DNA from: Thamnidium elegans
Taxonomy: Eukaryota; Mucoromycota; Mucoromycetes; Mucorales; Mucoraceae
DNA: 64,000 nt
Reading direction: 5' to 3'
Assembly: GCA_025201345.1 (NCBI GenBank)
Contig: JAIXMG010000042.1
Coordinates: 1 to 64,000, forward strand
The position numbers were made by a program, and so were the translations under genes. Shown here piece after piece: positions 43,576 through 55,219 of the stretch. The notes under the pieces were generated by a model. It made no database searches. It saw only the letters and a list, made by a program, of their open reading frames with translations, and was not told where the DNA came from. Positions within the stretch are counted from its first letter, which is position 1; every line of letters starts with the position of its first letter.

Positions 43576-45242
43576 TTTTCGTATTGATTCTTAAAAAAAA
43601 ATAGGCAGAAAAAAAAAAAAAAAATTTGGACCAGGGGACAAAAGTAAAAATAACGGGGTGTATATAGGGAGTGACCACTTTTTATTCTTTTGCTGCATTG
43701 ACATCTCGCTGTCAAAGTGTATACTGTTGCCGCGAACGTTTTCTGCAGGTTCAAAGTTCTTTTTTTTCCCGGCAATTGTTGCAAAACTCGAAAGTACTGT
43801 GTTCGTCTATTGTGATAGAAATCAAATCACATTGAAGCCCCCGCTTCTTTAAAAGTTTCCAGAGAATACTTGTTACTCCAGACCGATTTCCTTTAAACCT
43901 GACGTGGTCTTCTACGAGTAGCACGTACATTATGTCTATATGATATATCTGCTGAGTATAAGCAAGTAACCCCCTTGCATCTTCATTTCTTTTTTCAGCT
44001 TTCTTCTTGATACGACAAACTGATCTGTAAATGAAGTCAGCGTTACTATTTGATCACCTTAGAATCTTTACAATATTTACATATAAAATAATACTTACAG
44101 ATTCGTTGTAAAAAAGGGAAAGAAAGAAAAAAGATCATGTATTTAATCATTTCTATATCTGTACTAATTGTTCCTTTTGATAAACGAGCGCACGAAACCT
44201 TTTTCTCTCTCTGTAATTGAGTGTCCTTGGTTTTGTAATAACGAAACGTCTTTTTTTTTTTCTAAAGGGGTTCCAGTAGAAAGTCTTTGACGCATATTAA
44301 CAATTTTAGTAAGACTGATTTAGGTTAAATTATAGTACATGCATAAAAACCAACACATCTTTTTAACTAATCCACAATTAGAAAATATAAGGTTTAAAAA
44401 GCCTTTGGTATCACTGACATACCTACCGAAAACAATAGAAAAAGGCTTACCATTAGGTTTCTGATAAGTAAAAAAGGAAAAGCTTGTGATTATGTGTATG
44501 TGTCTTGGCAGTGTACTACAAATAAAAATCCCCTCTCTCTCTCTCTCTTTTATATATAAACAAATATTAGCGAATTAATTCAGGTTTTTAAAGTTCTGTA
44601 ACTTCCTTTTTGACGTAAAAAAAAAGAAAAAGAAAAAAGATGAAAAAAAGCGGAGATCTTGCTTTTTTTTTTAAGTCTCAGAAAGTATGTAAACCTTTCA
44701 CAGATAAAGAGCAAACACAAACAGTTATGACCGTTTACCCGAGTATAACTGTTTTAACCAATTGTTATTGAGGTGCGCCACTCAATTGCTATTATTATAC
44801 TACTGTTTTCTCCCCCTTTGTGTGACAAATTTACATAAAATAAAGCCACATCGAGTTTTTATTATTATTCAAGTTTATTATTGAACCCCCTTACATCTCC
44901 CAGTGTTTTGATGTGTAAATACGATGTCAATTAATGATTGAAAACAGTATTCCTCCGGGGAGAATTTTACATACTAGAGTTTTTTTACTATTATTATTCA
45001 AAGGATAGAAATAATACGAATTGAGATCAATCATCTATTAAACAGTTTAAATTATTCGCTTTTATTTATTTTTCAATATCCGCTTTTAAAAGCACACACG
45101 CGCGTGGTATTGATATAAAAGCATTCGGGATTTATTTTTCCTTTTTCTCTCTCTTTTTTTTTTTCCTTTTTTTTTTTTTATTTATATACGCTTTTCTCCT
45201 TTTTCCTAAGACTTTTTTTTTTTCATACCTTTTTTTTTTTCC
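43576..45242. other. Gene-poor stretch with decayed coding remnants
   Basis: 1.67 kb. The left half contains the minus-strand remnants at 43751-44500. The right half (44500-45242) is AT-rich, with a (CT)n run near 44533-44549, T runs just before the BTB/CAP-Gly gene and a TATA-like GATATAAAAG at about 45111. No intact gene. Confidence 0.5.
43751..44500 (-). pseudogene. Decayed coding remnant, TnpB/Fanzor-like C-terminus
   Basis: About 100 codons are open on the minus strand from about 44055 to a TGA at 43751. The segment ends with GNRSGVTSILWKLLKKRG, then ITIDEHSTFEFCNNC. The pattern of a basic helix, a strand ending in D-E-[YH]-x-T/S and a first C-x2-C pair resembles the C-terminal RuvC/zinc-ribbon region of OrfB/TnpB and eukaryotic Fanzor proteins. 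Upstream pieces in other frames (RLSTGTPLEKK near 44290-44240; PNGKPFSIVFGRYVSDTKG near 44400-44455) look like earlier coding. The second Cys pair and full RuvC motifs are not intact. The family call is tentative. Confidence 0.35.
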
Positions 45243-48081
45243 ATGTTTGAACGTCCAACCAAGACACTAAAACATTCATTATTTAATGTATTGGAGAACG
45301 CCCAAGAATATGTAGCAGATGTATGTTTTGTATACCCAAATCAAGTATTATGGGCACACCGAGGTAAGAAAAAAAAAAAAAAAAAAAAAAGGTTTACAAA
45401 ATGATTGACTTTTAAAAAAAAAAAAAATAGCACTTTTATTAACACGAGTACCTGAACTGTTTATAAATCAATATATACCTCAACTTAATACGAAACAAGA
45501 ATCACCAATTTCTTTGGACATTAGTGTTGTCATCCCTTACACAACACTCCGTCAACTTCTCCGCTTTTGGTATATTGCTGATTTTTCTGCGCCTTTAGAC
45601 GAAGCCTCTTTATTATCCAGCCGTGTCTCTGGTCTATCCTTAAAGGACGCTTCCTATGCTTTACAGTCCGAGGTAGAGACCAACATTAGAAAAGAAATTG
45701 ATCAATTGCAGCAAAAGTTGGCCGTTCCCTTACTAGTTGCCACCGATAATAAATCAACCGATAACGAACAATGGATTTCTGATCTTAAAAAAATGATGGA
45801 TCAAAAAATTGCTACTGACGTTGTAGTCAATATCTTTAACGTACCTTCTTCAACAAAAGTATCTACCACCGCAGAATCAGTTTCGTTTCCTGCTCATCGA
45901 TTTATTCTAGCAAGTCAATCTCCTTATTTTTACTCGGTGTTCTGTACAGAGTTTCGTGAGGCCTCTACTTCCTCTGTACACATGCCATCTGATTTGTTCT
46001 CAGAATCCAGCTTACAGGTCATTTTATATTATTTTTATACAGACACCTTGATCTTACCCACCAGCACATCGAGCAATAAACTAAACTCAAAAAAGCACGA
46101 ACTACGTATACTTCAAAAGGTATTTACCGCCGCCGATTTCTTGGGACATTTCAACACTATTTGTAAAGCAGTACTTGTAAAGATAGCAATTATCTGTCAT
46201 CAATTTAAATGTGTCTGTTCTGATTGTTCTATCCTGCTACCTTCCATGTTATTGTTTGCTGATAAGAACGAAAAATATGTACCCAAGCTGAGATCAAAGT
46301 TAATCAGTCTTTATGCAGATCCCTTAGATTCATTGGCTCCTCTGTGGTCTCAAAAACCCTTTGCCATCTTGGTGAATTCAATGACTAATATAAACACGAG
46401 TACGAGCAAACCGACCACTTCAACTACCATTAACGACGGTGCACAAGTTATATCTCAAATATTCAACAGTAAAGTCACCGTACCTTCTCCTGCCGTCATT
46501 GTACCACCTACTGACAACAGCAGCCCATCTTTAAATTCTTTTACTACTACGACTGAACCTACTTTAATTACTGAAATCACAGATCGCACTTTTGAAAACA
46601 TCACCAAACACAATTCAGTGCGTGTATTACATTCGCTGCATCTGTGTTTATCTTATATCCGTGGCGCAGATCCCTTTCCAACGTGGTCTCAACCTACTCT
46701 CAATATTTTAAACCAGTTTTTGCATCATACAGTGGACATGATTTCAACCAGCTTTGATTATTATTGCGTAGAGTATCCTATCTTGTTATCCTGCGTTGAC
46801 GGTATTGGGTTTGGGTTCTCGGTTGATTTCTTGGGATTTGTGTTAAACCGTGTACTGACAGACGGTATCCATGACGGTAACGCTGCTATCTTGTACCAAG
46901 GTATTGTTCGAGACTTGGGCGGCAGACAAGAGATGGTGCGTAACGTAGCCGTTGACAGCGTACTACTTGACGCTCGTGTCAAATGTGCTCAATACATATC
47001 TAAACGCTGGACCTGGGTAAAAGAAGCCGGTGGATTTGTCACGATTGAAAAAGAAATACTTCGACTTTTAGCAGAAGGTTAATATTTCCAAAAATAGTCA
47101 ATTTATCAAAACTAAATTTGTATATATATATAGATATAAATGTACCCATGCGTAATTTAACCAAGCCTATGGAAAATGATTTTTCATCTACCATTTTTAG
47201 CTTCAAACCTAAAAAGACGCCGCATACACCTGTCGCAAAAGCAGTACTATCCAACGACGTAAAACGAACATCACAAGAAGAAAGCAGCAGTAAAACGTAT
47301 CCTAAAATCGTAGGTCGTACACGATCCCTGTCTGCTTCCATCGCCAGTCCAGATTTGGTAGTGACGAAGCGAGACACAGCTTCACACCATTCGGATTCTG
47401 AAGAGCGAGTCACGGTTTCTGCCATCAGAAGAAAATCAGGTACCATGCCAACCTACAGATCCTTTAAAAGAAACGGATCCACGGGCTCTTTAACGGACGC
47501 TTTATTACCGATCGAGCTACCAAAGGAGTTAAAACAGGAAAAAGAAAAGGATACACCTCGTCCTACGCGCTTAAGATTTGCTTTACCTGATACGCCAAGC
47601 AGAGTAAGTAAAAACGCTAGATTGACCGTGAATAACGGCTTGAATATGGCCCATATTTCCTCAGCTAGAAAGAAGAAGAGGGCTAAATCACCAGGTAAAT
47701 CTAGATGGAGTATTGGGTACAATACAAGTGATAGCAGCGATGATGAAGGGCCGAAAAAGAACCTTGCGGCTGTAGGACAGAAAGTCGAGTTACTGAGAAG
47801 ACCGTTACCTACGCAAGGCACAATTAAATATATCGGTGATGTCGAATTCGCTAAAGGTGTTTGGGTAGGTGTTGAATTAGAATCACGATGTAAGTTGTAT
47901 ATATATATAAAAAAACCATTTATTGGGGGGAAGTTTTGTCTAACCGTAATTTTTTTTATTTTTTTTAGTGGGAAATAATGACGGATCAGTTGACGGTAAA
48001 CGTTACTTTCAAACATTTCCTCAAAGAGGTGTATTTGTTAAAATTGACGACTTTAAAATTATATCGCCTGAAAAAAAATAA
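45243..48081 (+). CDS. BTB/POZ plus CAP-Gly domain protein
   Basis: Four exons: 45243-45363, 45431-47077, 47134-47889, 47969-48081; 878 aa. Near the N-terminus is a degenerate BTB-like segment (DVCFVYPNQVLWAHRALLL), then a clear BTB domain (TDVVVNIF, SFPAHRFILASQSPYFYSVF). A helical BACK-like middle follows. After a Ser/Arg/Lys-rich linker the last 80 residues form a CAP-Gly domain (GTIKYIGDVEFAKGVWVGVE, NNDGSVDGKRYF, VFVKIDDFKI); the usual GKNDG is GNNDG. CAP-Gly domains bind tubulin/EB1 tails, so a microtubule-linked scaffold or cullin-3 adaptor is inferred. No known orthologue name. Confidence 0.83.
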
Positions 48082-48134
48082 CTTTTTTTTTTTTTACAAG
48101 AAACTCTTATACCCTCTTCTCTTAATACAATTAT

Positions 48135-48139
<5 letters not shown>

Positions 48140-48190
<51 letters not shown>
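48140..48190 (+). repeat. 51-base T homopolymer
   Basis: An uninterrupted T run 59 bp after the BTB/CAP-Gly stop codon. The length is likely polymorphic or imprecisely assembled. Confidence 0.9.
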
Positions 48191-48194
<4 letters not shown>

Positions 48195-48337
48195 AGGGAG
48201 ATCGCAAAAGCGACGCTGATATGTTCTTAAAAAGTTATTTGAGTTTTGAATTTTTTTTTTACCTTTTAAACTACAAATATGTAAGAATAGATATTTCTCC
48301 TTCTGATGAATGTCGTTAAATAACTAAGTGTAAATAC

Positions 48338-48670
48338 TTATCTTTGTCTAGGAAGATGTTGGTAGGGGTGTCTTGTGTTTTCTATTTTTGAAGTAATATT
48401 TTTAATGTCTTGAATCGCTGACTCTAAGAGCACAGGATCGCGGTTATTTGATTTGTTCAGATCTTTTTTTTCTGGGCACCAAAGACAGCGTGAGCTTGTT
48501 CCAAGGACTCAAATAAGGTGTTCGGCTGTTGTTGCTATTGCACGTAAGTCATCAGAACCCTCTTCAATAACTGGATTGGAAATATCGTTAGAGAATTCAT
48601 TGACTACACGGCGAGTAATTGCAGTAGTGTTGTGGTAAGGAATTGAATGCGTGCGGGAGACAAGAAACAT
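48338..48670 (-). pseudogene. Small unrecognised ORF, frame-broken
   Basis: Coding-like minus-strand segments occupy three frames in order: from ATG at 48670 (MFLVSRTHSIPYHNTTAI to LRAIATTAEHL), then LFESLEQAHAVFGAQKK, then LNKSNNRDPVLLESAIQDI to a stop at 48338. The second and third join if the run of eight A at about 48459-48466 had nine. The first and second could be joined by a short intron or by a one-base change. Composition suggests helices; no family recognised. It is divergent from LOA1. Confidence 0.3.
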
Positions 48671-48824
48671 ATGTTTGCAGAGATTTCGAGAGAAAAAACT
48701 TATGATGTGGCTATCAACTTAACATTCGGTATTTTAAAAAAAAAACCCCCCCCTATATAACAATAAAAAAAAAATCGCTTTTTTTTCTCTTGATTTCTTT
48801 ACACTTTTTTTTTTCTTCACTACT

Positions 48825-49158
48825 ATGGAAAAGTATTCAAGATGGAGGGTAATAATGACAAGTATATACGCTAAGACGAGTATTTAACAGCTTCTTTTTT
48901 AAATAGGATGCAGGTACTGGTATTCAACCTTTTCTTCCTCCTGTGGTAAAACTTAAAAAACCAAGAAAAAAAAAATTACGTAAACTTATATTTTACCAAT
49001 ATAGCCTCCTCGCACAGATTCTAGTATCCTAGTTACATTGTCCAATGTCATTCACATTGTCGTTGGACCGATTCAGGCTATTATCAAAATTATCTTGATT
49101 TCTATTGTCAGTGTAGTGTACACGATTCTAGTGCAAGTACTTGGTTCTTTACTGGTAA

Positions 49159-49204
<46 letters not shown>

Positions 49205-50350
49205 AGTGAAAAAAAAAAACTAATGTTTAACGTAGACACCCATTGCACCATTAAAACGAATGTGGACAGGTTTATTCTCTACTATATTACTTCGACTTGT
49301 ACTGTTTTTAGCTGGATTCTTTCATATCAAGACAGATACGGTTTCTATTCGTAAAAGGTAAAAAAAAAAGACATGTTTGTTTATCATATGTCAATGAAAG
49401 GTTCTAATATCCGCTTTAAATTTTTTGGATAGTCGTGGGTCAAGTAGAGTGGAATCCAAGCAAGTTAAATCGGGAGATGTCATTGTATCTAATTGGACAT
49501 CATACATTGATATTATATACTTGGCATCAAAGTAAGAAATATTTTTTATACAAAGAGAAAAAAAAAAAAAAGACTAAGTGGAAAAATATAGATATAATCC
49601 AGTGTTTACACAGATTTACATTGATAGCGATAAAGTCAAGTTAGTTTCTTTATGGGAAGCTATCCGATTGGCCGGTAGAATCCCAGAGTCAACACCACTA
49701 ACAGATCAAGTGTACAGTGTAAAAGAGTTATCATTAAAAGCAAAAGAATGCGGATGGGGTCCTATTGTAGTATTTGCTGAAGTATGTATTTAATGCAACC
49801 TTAAATTAAATAGAATTAATTTTTTATTATTATTCAGGGCGCTACTACCAATGGAAGAGCATTATTAAAATTCACTTCTGTTTTTAATGAGTACTCTGCA
49901 GACGAAAAAATAGATCTGTTTCACGTTATGGCTTTCAAGTAAGTGTGTATATATATGCTGTCAGAGAGAGAGAGAGAGAGAGAGATATTAATTGTTACAC
50001 TAGATATGAATATGGCACCATGTCACCAACCTATACTGTTGGTAATCAATTCTATCATTTTTTTAAATTATGTTCTCAGGTAAAAAATAATACTAATAAT
50101 ATTCAAATACTTTGCAAGAACTAAAAAAGTATTTAAATAGTTCCATAATACTTTAATTGTTAAATCACTTGCAAATGGTGAATCACCTTGCTCTTCTCAA
50201 TCTCCCGTAACCCAAGATGCTGTTGGCGATTTATTAATTGCAGCTGTTGGAAATATATCCAAGCTTCGCAAGACAAACTTGAGTATGGTCGATAAACGTG
50301 ATTTCCTATCGTATTATGAATCTCGTGAAGCTCAAAAAAAGAATAAATAA
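48825..50350 (+). CDS. LOA1: Lysophosphatidic acid acyltransferase LOA1/VPS66-like
   Basis: Nine exons: 48825-48848, 48907-48945, 49005-49154, 49236-49357, 49433-49531, 49592-49781, 49838-49938, 50004-50079, 50141-50350; 336 aa. A hydrophobic N-terminal anchor (VIHIVVGPIQAIIKIIL; LFSTILLRLVLFLAGFF) is followed by a PlsC-type acyltransferase: motif I is SNWTSYIDIIYLA, then YNPVFTQIY, and the phosphate-binding motif FAEGATTNGRALLKF. The usual His of N-H-x4-D is Trp; to my knowledge Loa1 proteins also lack this His. Loa1 is an ER/lipid-droplet oleoyl-CoA:LPA acyltransferase. Intron 3 contains a 40-T run. Confidence 0.82.
49161..49200 (+). repeat. 40-base T homopolymer in a LOA1 intron
   Basis: A pure T run directly after the GTAAAG donor of intron 3. 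Confidence 0.9.
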
Positions 50351-50384
50351 ATAATAAAACTCCATGAAACAAAAAGTTCAGTCT

Positions 50385-50417
<33 letters not shown>

Positions 50418-50424
50418 CTTAGTC

Positions 50425-51462
50425 ATGAATCCTACAGTAAAACAAGCAAATATTTTTTCTGGATTTCCTCGATGCGATTGTTCAAGTGAAGCAGAGCACG
50501 AAGTAGGTACGAGTCTTTGCCGTTCTGCCGATCACTGGTGCTTTGCACTTTCCAACATTCGTCAAGTTCTATTCAACAATACTTCATGCGTAGTACCTTC
50601 GCCTGCTATGCATCTGGTCGATTACGAACGGAAATTACGCAAGGCGCGAAACGAATCCACCGCCAGTTGCAAACCCGGTATTGTCAGCGGTGCGCCCTAT
50701 AGTTTCAACACAGACCCGCTATATACACAAGACATCTTTTCGTACCGAAAGGGTCGTTCAGAGCATTTATTAATACGCATGCTGCATTTCTTTTATCCGT
50801 ATAAATCAAGCCATTCATTTATCCGATTATCAACTGGTGTCTTTTTAATTCAAAAATTTGGTCACCATGACCCTGCACATCTTTCTTCTCCTGTCACACT
50901 ATCGAACGCTATCGATTTCTTTGCGCAAGAGAGTACCATGGCGCCCATCGATACCTTTTCGTTTAACGATTTGTTCAACGATATGATGCAGCAAACGTCT
51001 GAAAAGCCTGTACAAAACACACATGTACCATTTACATATACGTTGGGTGTACGTTACACAAACCCGTATAAGCACATGACGGATATACTAGTCCGTGGCA
51101 ACATTCCTCTCTGGTGCCAAACTTTATTTATTACAGAATGTAAGCGTATTTTACCTATACAGCACGGCACCTGCAGAAAGGGATTATTCCCGTTTGCAAA
51201 AGATATAGAATTTCATTTTAAATATTTAAATGAATCTGATCCTTTTCCTGATTTACTTATTCTGTTTGAAAGGTTTGCCATGGAGATAAGTGATCCGCAT
51301 ATGATGCTGGATATTCCTGCGAACGAATTAGCTATTTGGAAACAAAAGCAAGCCATCATATTATCTGGTGTCTTGTTTTGTGATATACCTGAAGATACTG
51401 CTGATCTTATAACTAAATTAGCTGATGCTTGGGCAATAGAACAAGGAATATCTGTTTCTTGA
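50425..51462 (+). CDS. Unrecognised 345-aa protein
   Basis: Single exon without introns, starting at the first ATG after a 30-base T run, 75 bp downstream of LOA1. I do not recognise the family. The N-terminus has clustered Cys (FPRCDCSSEAEHEVGTSLC) and the rest is mixed alpha/beta with no signal peptide, membrane segment or low-complexity part. Codon use resembles its neighbours, and the ORF is long and well balanced, so it is very likely a real gene. Confidence 0.7.
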   Translation: MNPTVKQANIFSGFPRCDCSSEAEHEVGTSLCRSADHWCFALSNIRQVLFNNTSCVVPSPAMHLVDYERKLRKARNESTASCKPGIVSGAPYSFNTDPLYTQDIFSYRKGRSEHLLIRMLHFFYPYKSSHSFIRLSTGVFLIQKFGHHDPAHLSSPVTLSNAIDFFAQESTMAPIDTFSFNDLFNDMMQQTSEKPVQNTHVPFTYTLGVRYTNPYKHMTDILVRGNIPLWCQTLFITECKRILPIQHGTCRKGLFPFAKDIEFHFKYLNESDPFPDLLILFERFAMEISDPHMMLDIPANELAIWKQKQAIILSGVLFCDIPEDTADLITKLADAWAIEQGISVS

Positions 51463-51520
51463 ATTTTTTTGTGTGTGCATATATATATATCTTTTATTAA
51501 ATAAATCCTTTATTTTTTTA

Positions 51521-52138
51521 TTATGTGCTTTCTCGATTATAATAAGGTATATCTACATATCGTATTTGACCATTTAAATCCGTACCAGCTACTTCCTTTT
51601 GCTGAACACCATTTACATCTTGCACTTCGACGATATCTTGATTATTTACGTCCATAAATTTCTTTTGTCCTCTACCAGCACCACGTGCGGCTATATATAT
51701 ATATAAAAAAAATGTGTGTAAGCGCACCCAAGTAGTTATAAAAAGTTTCTTTTTTTTTTTACCTTCAATAGCTTTATTCTTCTTGTTTAATTTAGCTTTT
51801 TCAGCGGGTGATAATGGAGTGATATTAATATGCTCAGTTATTTCCAAGTGTTGATAAGGTAGTTTATCATCTAGGTTTTTGACCTGTTGGTGTTTATAAA
51901 GTGGTTTGCGGCCAGGTAAAAGCAAATCTTCTTGGGGAGCTGCAATTTGAGGTGTGTTGTCTTCTCCGGCGGTGCCTTCTTCTCCGGCATAATAACCGTC
52001 AGGAAGCGCTACCTTCATCTTCCGCCAGATACTTTCTCTCGGATCTTTTGCGGATAGGTCCTCTTGATTGACATCTGGGTTAGGTGTTGCTAGTACAAAG
52101 GATACTGCTACAGATAAAATTATGACTATAGATCGCAT
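51521..52138 (-). CDS. Small secreted protein of unknown function
   Basis: Two exons: 52138-51763 and 51690-51521; 181 aa. A clear signal peptide (MRSIVIILSVAVSFVLATP) is followed by an acidic, Pro/Gln-rich hydrophilic chain (DGYYAGEEGTAGED) and, in exon 2, a Gly/Arg/Lys start (RGAGRGQKKFMDVNNQDIVE). The 72-nt intron is a multiple of three without stops, so an unspliced reading is possible, but it has good GTAAAA and TATATAG signals and its translation is low-complexity. No family recognised. Convergent with the 345-aa gene. Confidence 0.65.
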   Translation of the reverse strand: MRSIVIILSVAVSFVLATPNPDVNQEDLSAKDPRESIWRKMKVALPDGYYAGEEGTAGEDNTPQIAAPQEDLLLPGRKPLYKHQQVKNLDDKLPYQHLEITEHINITPLSPAEKAKLNKKNKAIEGKKKKKLFITTWVRLHTFFLYIYIAARGAGRGQKKFMDVNNQDIVEVQDVNGVQQKEVAGTDLNGQIRYVDIPYYNREST

Positions 52139-53176
52139 ATTTAAAGAAGAAGAAGAAGGAAAAAGAAAACATGGTTGTTTTTGGATTGTACAAGTTCTTT
52201 TTTAAAGAATGGTATGTTGGTTCTAATTAGTATTTTATATAGCTTATTTGTTATGTTGTCATAAGAATTTTCTATTCTTTTTGTTTCTTAAAACAGTAGG
52301 AATTTTATTTATTGGTTCTGTAAAAGAGAAAAGAATACATATAAAAAAGAACATTCTTATGGTCCCATACACACGACACATTTTCGCTACATTATGCTAG
52401 CAAGTACGAAATTGAGAAGCTAAAGATAGTTTAATGGTTTGACAAAATCTTTTTTTTTTGTACCTCCTGTCTATTAATATATACAGGTTTAAAATGACCC
52501 TTTTTTTTTAGTAGTAGTAGTTTACAGACAATATATTCATATTAAAAAAAAGAGAGAGATCAACATGGCACGAAATAACTAAAGTATGATATTTTACCTA
52601 TATTAAGACATTACATAACATGTCACAAAAAGTGATATCATTGATGACTTGCACCAAAATAACACGTTTCAAAAAAAAAAAAAAAAAAACCTCCTTTTTA
52701 TATAAAGTAAAGATAAGAACAAAAAGTGCGAATTTCATAATGGTGAATGTGATTGAAACTCACCTGGTCATACGCAAACCCTTTGTGTTTGAGATTTATC
52801 ACAAATTACACGTTTATATAAAATGAAGATTTGATTTACAAGTATTATACCTTACTATCATGTTACGTTTTACACACTGGAACCAGATAGATAAACGATG
52901 AAATATGTTCTTTTTTAAAAGCGTACAAGGTCGTTTTTCATTATTGAGATCAAAAAAAAAAAAAGTAGCGGAATTGACAATAAAAATTGATTTTCAGTAG
53001 CACAATAAAATTTACTGCCATTTTCATTTATTAAAAAAAGAAAACAGGTACCAAAAGGAACTTAGTGTCGTACACTCCTCTTTTTTTTCTATTTTAAAAA
53101 AAAAAACTTTTTGTCGTCCCTCCTCCTTTGCTTTTCTTTTTCTTTTTGCAAACAAACAAACAAAAAAAAAAAAGAG
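52139..53176. promoter_or_regulatory. Divergent intergenic region
   Basis: 1,038 bp between the secreted-protein gene (minus) and the glycosyltransferase gene (plus). AT-rich with homopolymers. An ORF at 52620-52826 begins well but runs through a Lys homopolymer and is not supported. No specific sites recognised. Confidence 0.4.
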
Positions 53177-54958
53177 ATGCTTAAATTTACTAATGATCCG
53201 TTTGAATATGTGGCACCGACTATATGTATAACGTCCATTATCTTGATCCCATTAGGACCTCTACTGATACCTAGGCTCTGGATACTGCTCCTATCAAGTT
53301 ACTTTTTCATATTCCTAAGTACTCAATTAAATCGTCTGCTCAAGTTCTGGATGACCGCTAACAATATCAAGAAAACCATATCTCAAAATAACACTACTGC
53401 TGAGCTAAAAGATATTGAATCAATTTTAGTGTATGATCTTGTACATGCTATTGTCGTACCAAACTATGCTGAGCCAGAAGCCTTGATTCGAGACACTATT
53501 CAACGTATTGCTGTGCACAAGTAAGAGAGAGAGAGAGAGAAAATGGCTAACCAAGTATAAATATTAACGTATTTCTTATACATATAAATAATTAGGAGAG
53601 CACGTACAAATTATGTTATTATATTGGCCATGGAAACATCAGAACTATATCACGGAAACAAATCTGATAGTTTAAAAGAATACTTCAAGGACAATTTTTT
53701 ACAATTCATTGTTACAAATCATCCATCTGATTTACCAGGAGAGGCAAGAGGAAAAGGTTCCAATATTAGTTACGCTGCAAGGAAAGGATGTGCAAAATTA
53801 ATTGAATGTGGCATTGATAAACAAAGGATTATGATTACTATTGCTGATTCCGATTCACATATTTCAGAACTTTATATTAAAGAGGTAATAACAAAAGAGA
53901 AAAAGTGAGGGATATCCCCCGCTAAGCAAATGCCCTTTTTTTTTTTTTTTTATTAGATCGAAAAGGTGTTTAATCGTAATGATGATCCTTACTTTAAAGT
54001 GTATGCTCCTCCCATCTTTTTTAGTAGAAATTGTTTTAAAGTACCTGCATCTGTTAGAGTGACAGATATTGTTTGGTCGTCAATGATCATGTCCAACCTA
54101 AGCAGCAGTAGCGGTATTGGATTCCCTTGTTCTACGTATACAGTTAGTTACTTACTAGCAGATAGGATGGGTTATTGGGACACGGATGCTGACGCTGTCG
54201 GAGAAGATATGCATATGACATTAAAATGTATTTTTAAAACCAAAGGAAGAGCCCGAATGGTACCCATCTTTGTTCCTATTAATTTAATGAACGTTGAAAC
54301 AGAAGGATATATCGATAATTTATGGGCTCGGTTCGTGCAAGCGAAACGTCATTATAACGGTGTCGCAGACGTCTCTTATACTTTACGAAGCGCTTTGGAT
54401 TTACCTACCTTTTGTATTGACGCTAATAATCTTCTGTTGTCACCAAGTAGTAGCATGATGGTGGAGGACGTACAAGAGCCAACAAAGTATTTTTGGGTAC
54501 AAAAGTTGTTGATTATTTTCAAAGTCTTTGAAGCTCATTTTATCCCGGTAACATCTGGATGGCTTATGTTTCTTGCGGTCCCGGTGATGCAGTTTATATT
54601 ACAGCCTCCGGCAGGGTTTGAAGGTTGGGTAGCAACAAATCAAAACCCAATCCAGGTATCCGAGTTCTATTTGCGTATCTTTAATGTTTTAAAATGGATT
54701 ACGTTTGTTTTACCATTTCCTTTATTTGGTACTCTATCGATTTATGAAAGCTTGCATCGGTTTATTGACATGGAGTTTTTAAACAAGACCAAAGAAGAAA
54801 CAAGAAATTGGGTAAATTATTTGGATTATTTGCACACGCCCATTGCTGCTTGGGTTTTTATGACCATACCTTCCGATATTGCTTCACTGAAAAGAATTTT
54901 TAAAACACGAGATCAATATATCGTTGCAGAAAAGGTCTTCCACGAAGGACGAGACTAG
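53177..54958 (+). CDS. Family-2 glycosyltransferase, membrane-bound
   Basis: Three exons: 53177-53520, 53596-53884, 53957-54958; 544 aa. Two N-terminal membrane segments (ICITSIILIPLGPLLIP, WILLLSSYFFIFLS) are followed by a GT2 core: IVVPNYAEPEALIRDTI, ADSDSHI (DxD), VGEDMHMTLK (the third acidic motif) and, instead of Q-x2-R-W, FVQAKRHYNG. Membrane segments after the core (WLMFLAVPVMQFIL, WITFVLPFPLFG) fit a processive synthase or related flippase-type enzyme. It is shorter than chitin synthases and lacks their motifs; donor and product are unknown. Confidence 0.82.
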
Positions 54959-55219
54959 AATACGTCTTTTTAATATGTATCATTTAAAATATATCCCCCC
55001 CCCTACTCTTTTTGTACACTCTACTTGTTCTTTTCTTTCTATTATACAATAAGCTTTCTTTTCCCTTTTTTAGCTATAAAAAAAAAATTGCTAAGCAGTT
55101 TGAAAAATGCAACTTGTCAAAGAAATCACGAGAAAAAAAAATGGATTTAGATTAAATAAACTCGAAATTATCGAGTGATACAGTAATACATTAAGAGAAA
55201 GTTAAGAGGTGGATGAGGA

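Noticed and set aside
52620..52826. 68-aa plus-strand ORF upstream of the glycosyltransferase.
   Set aside because: Runs through a poly-Lys homopolymer, no conserved motif, no splice-compatible continuation.
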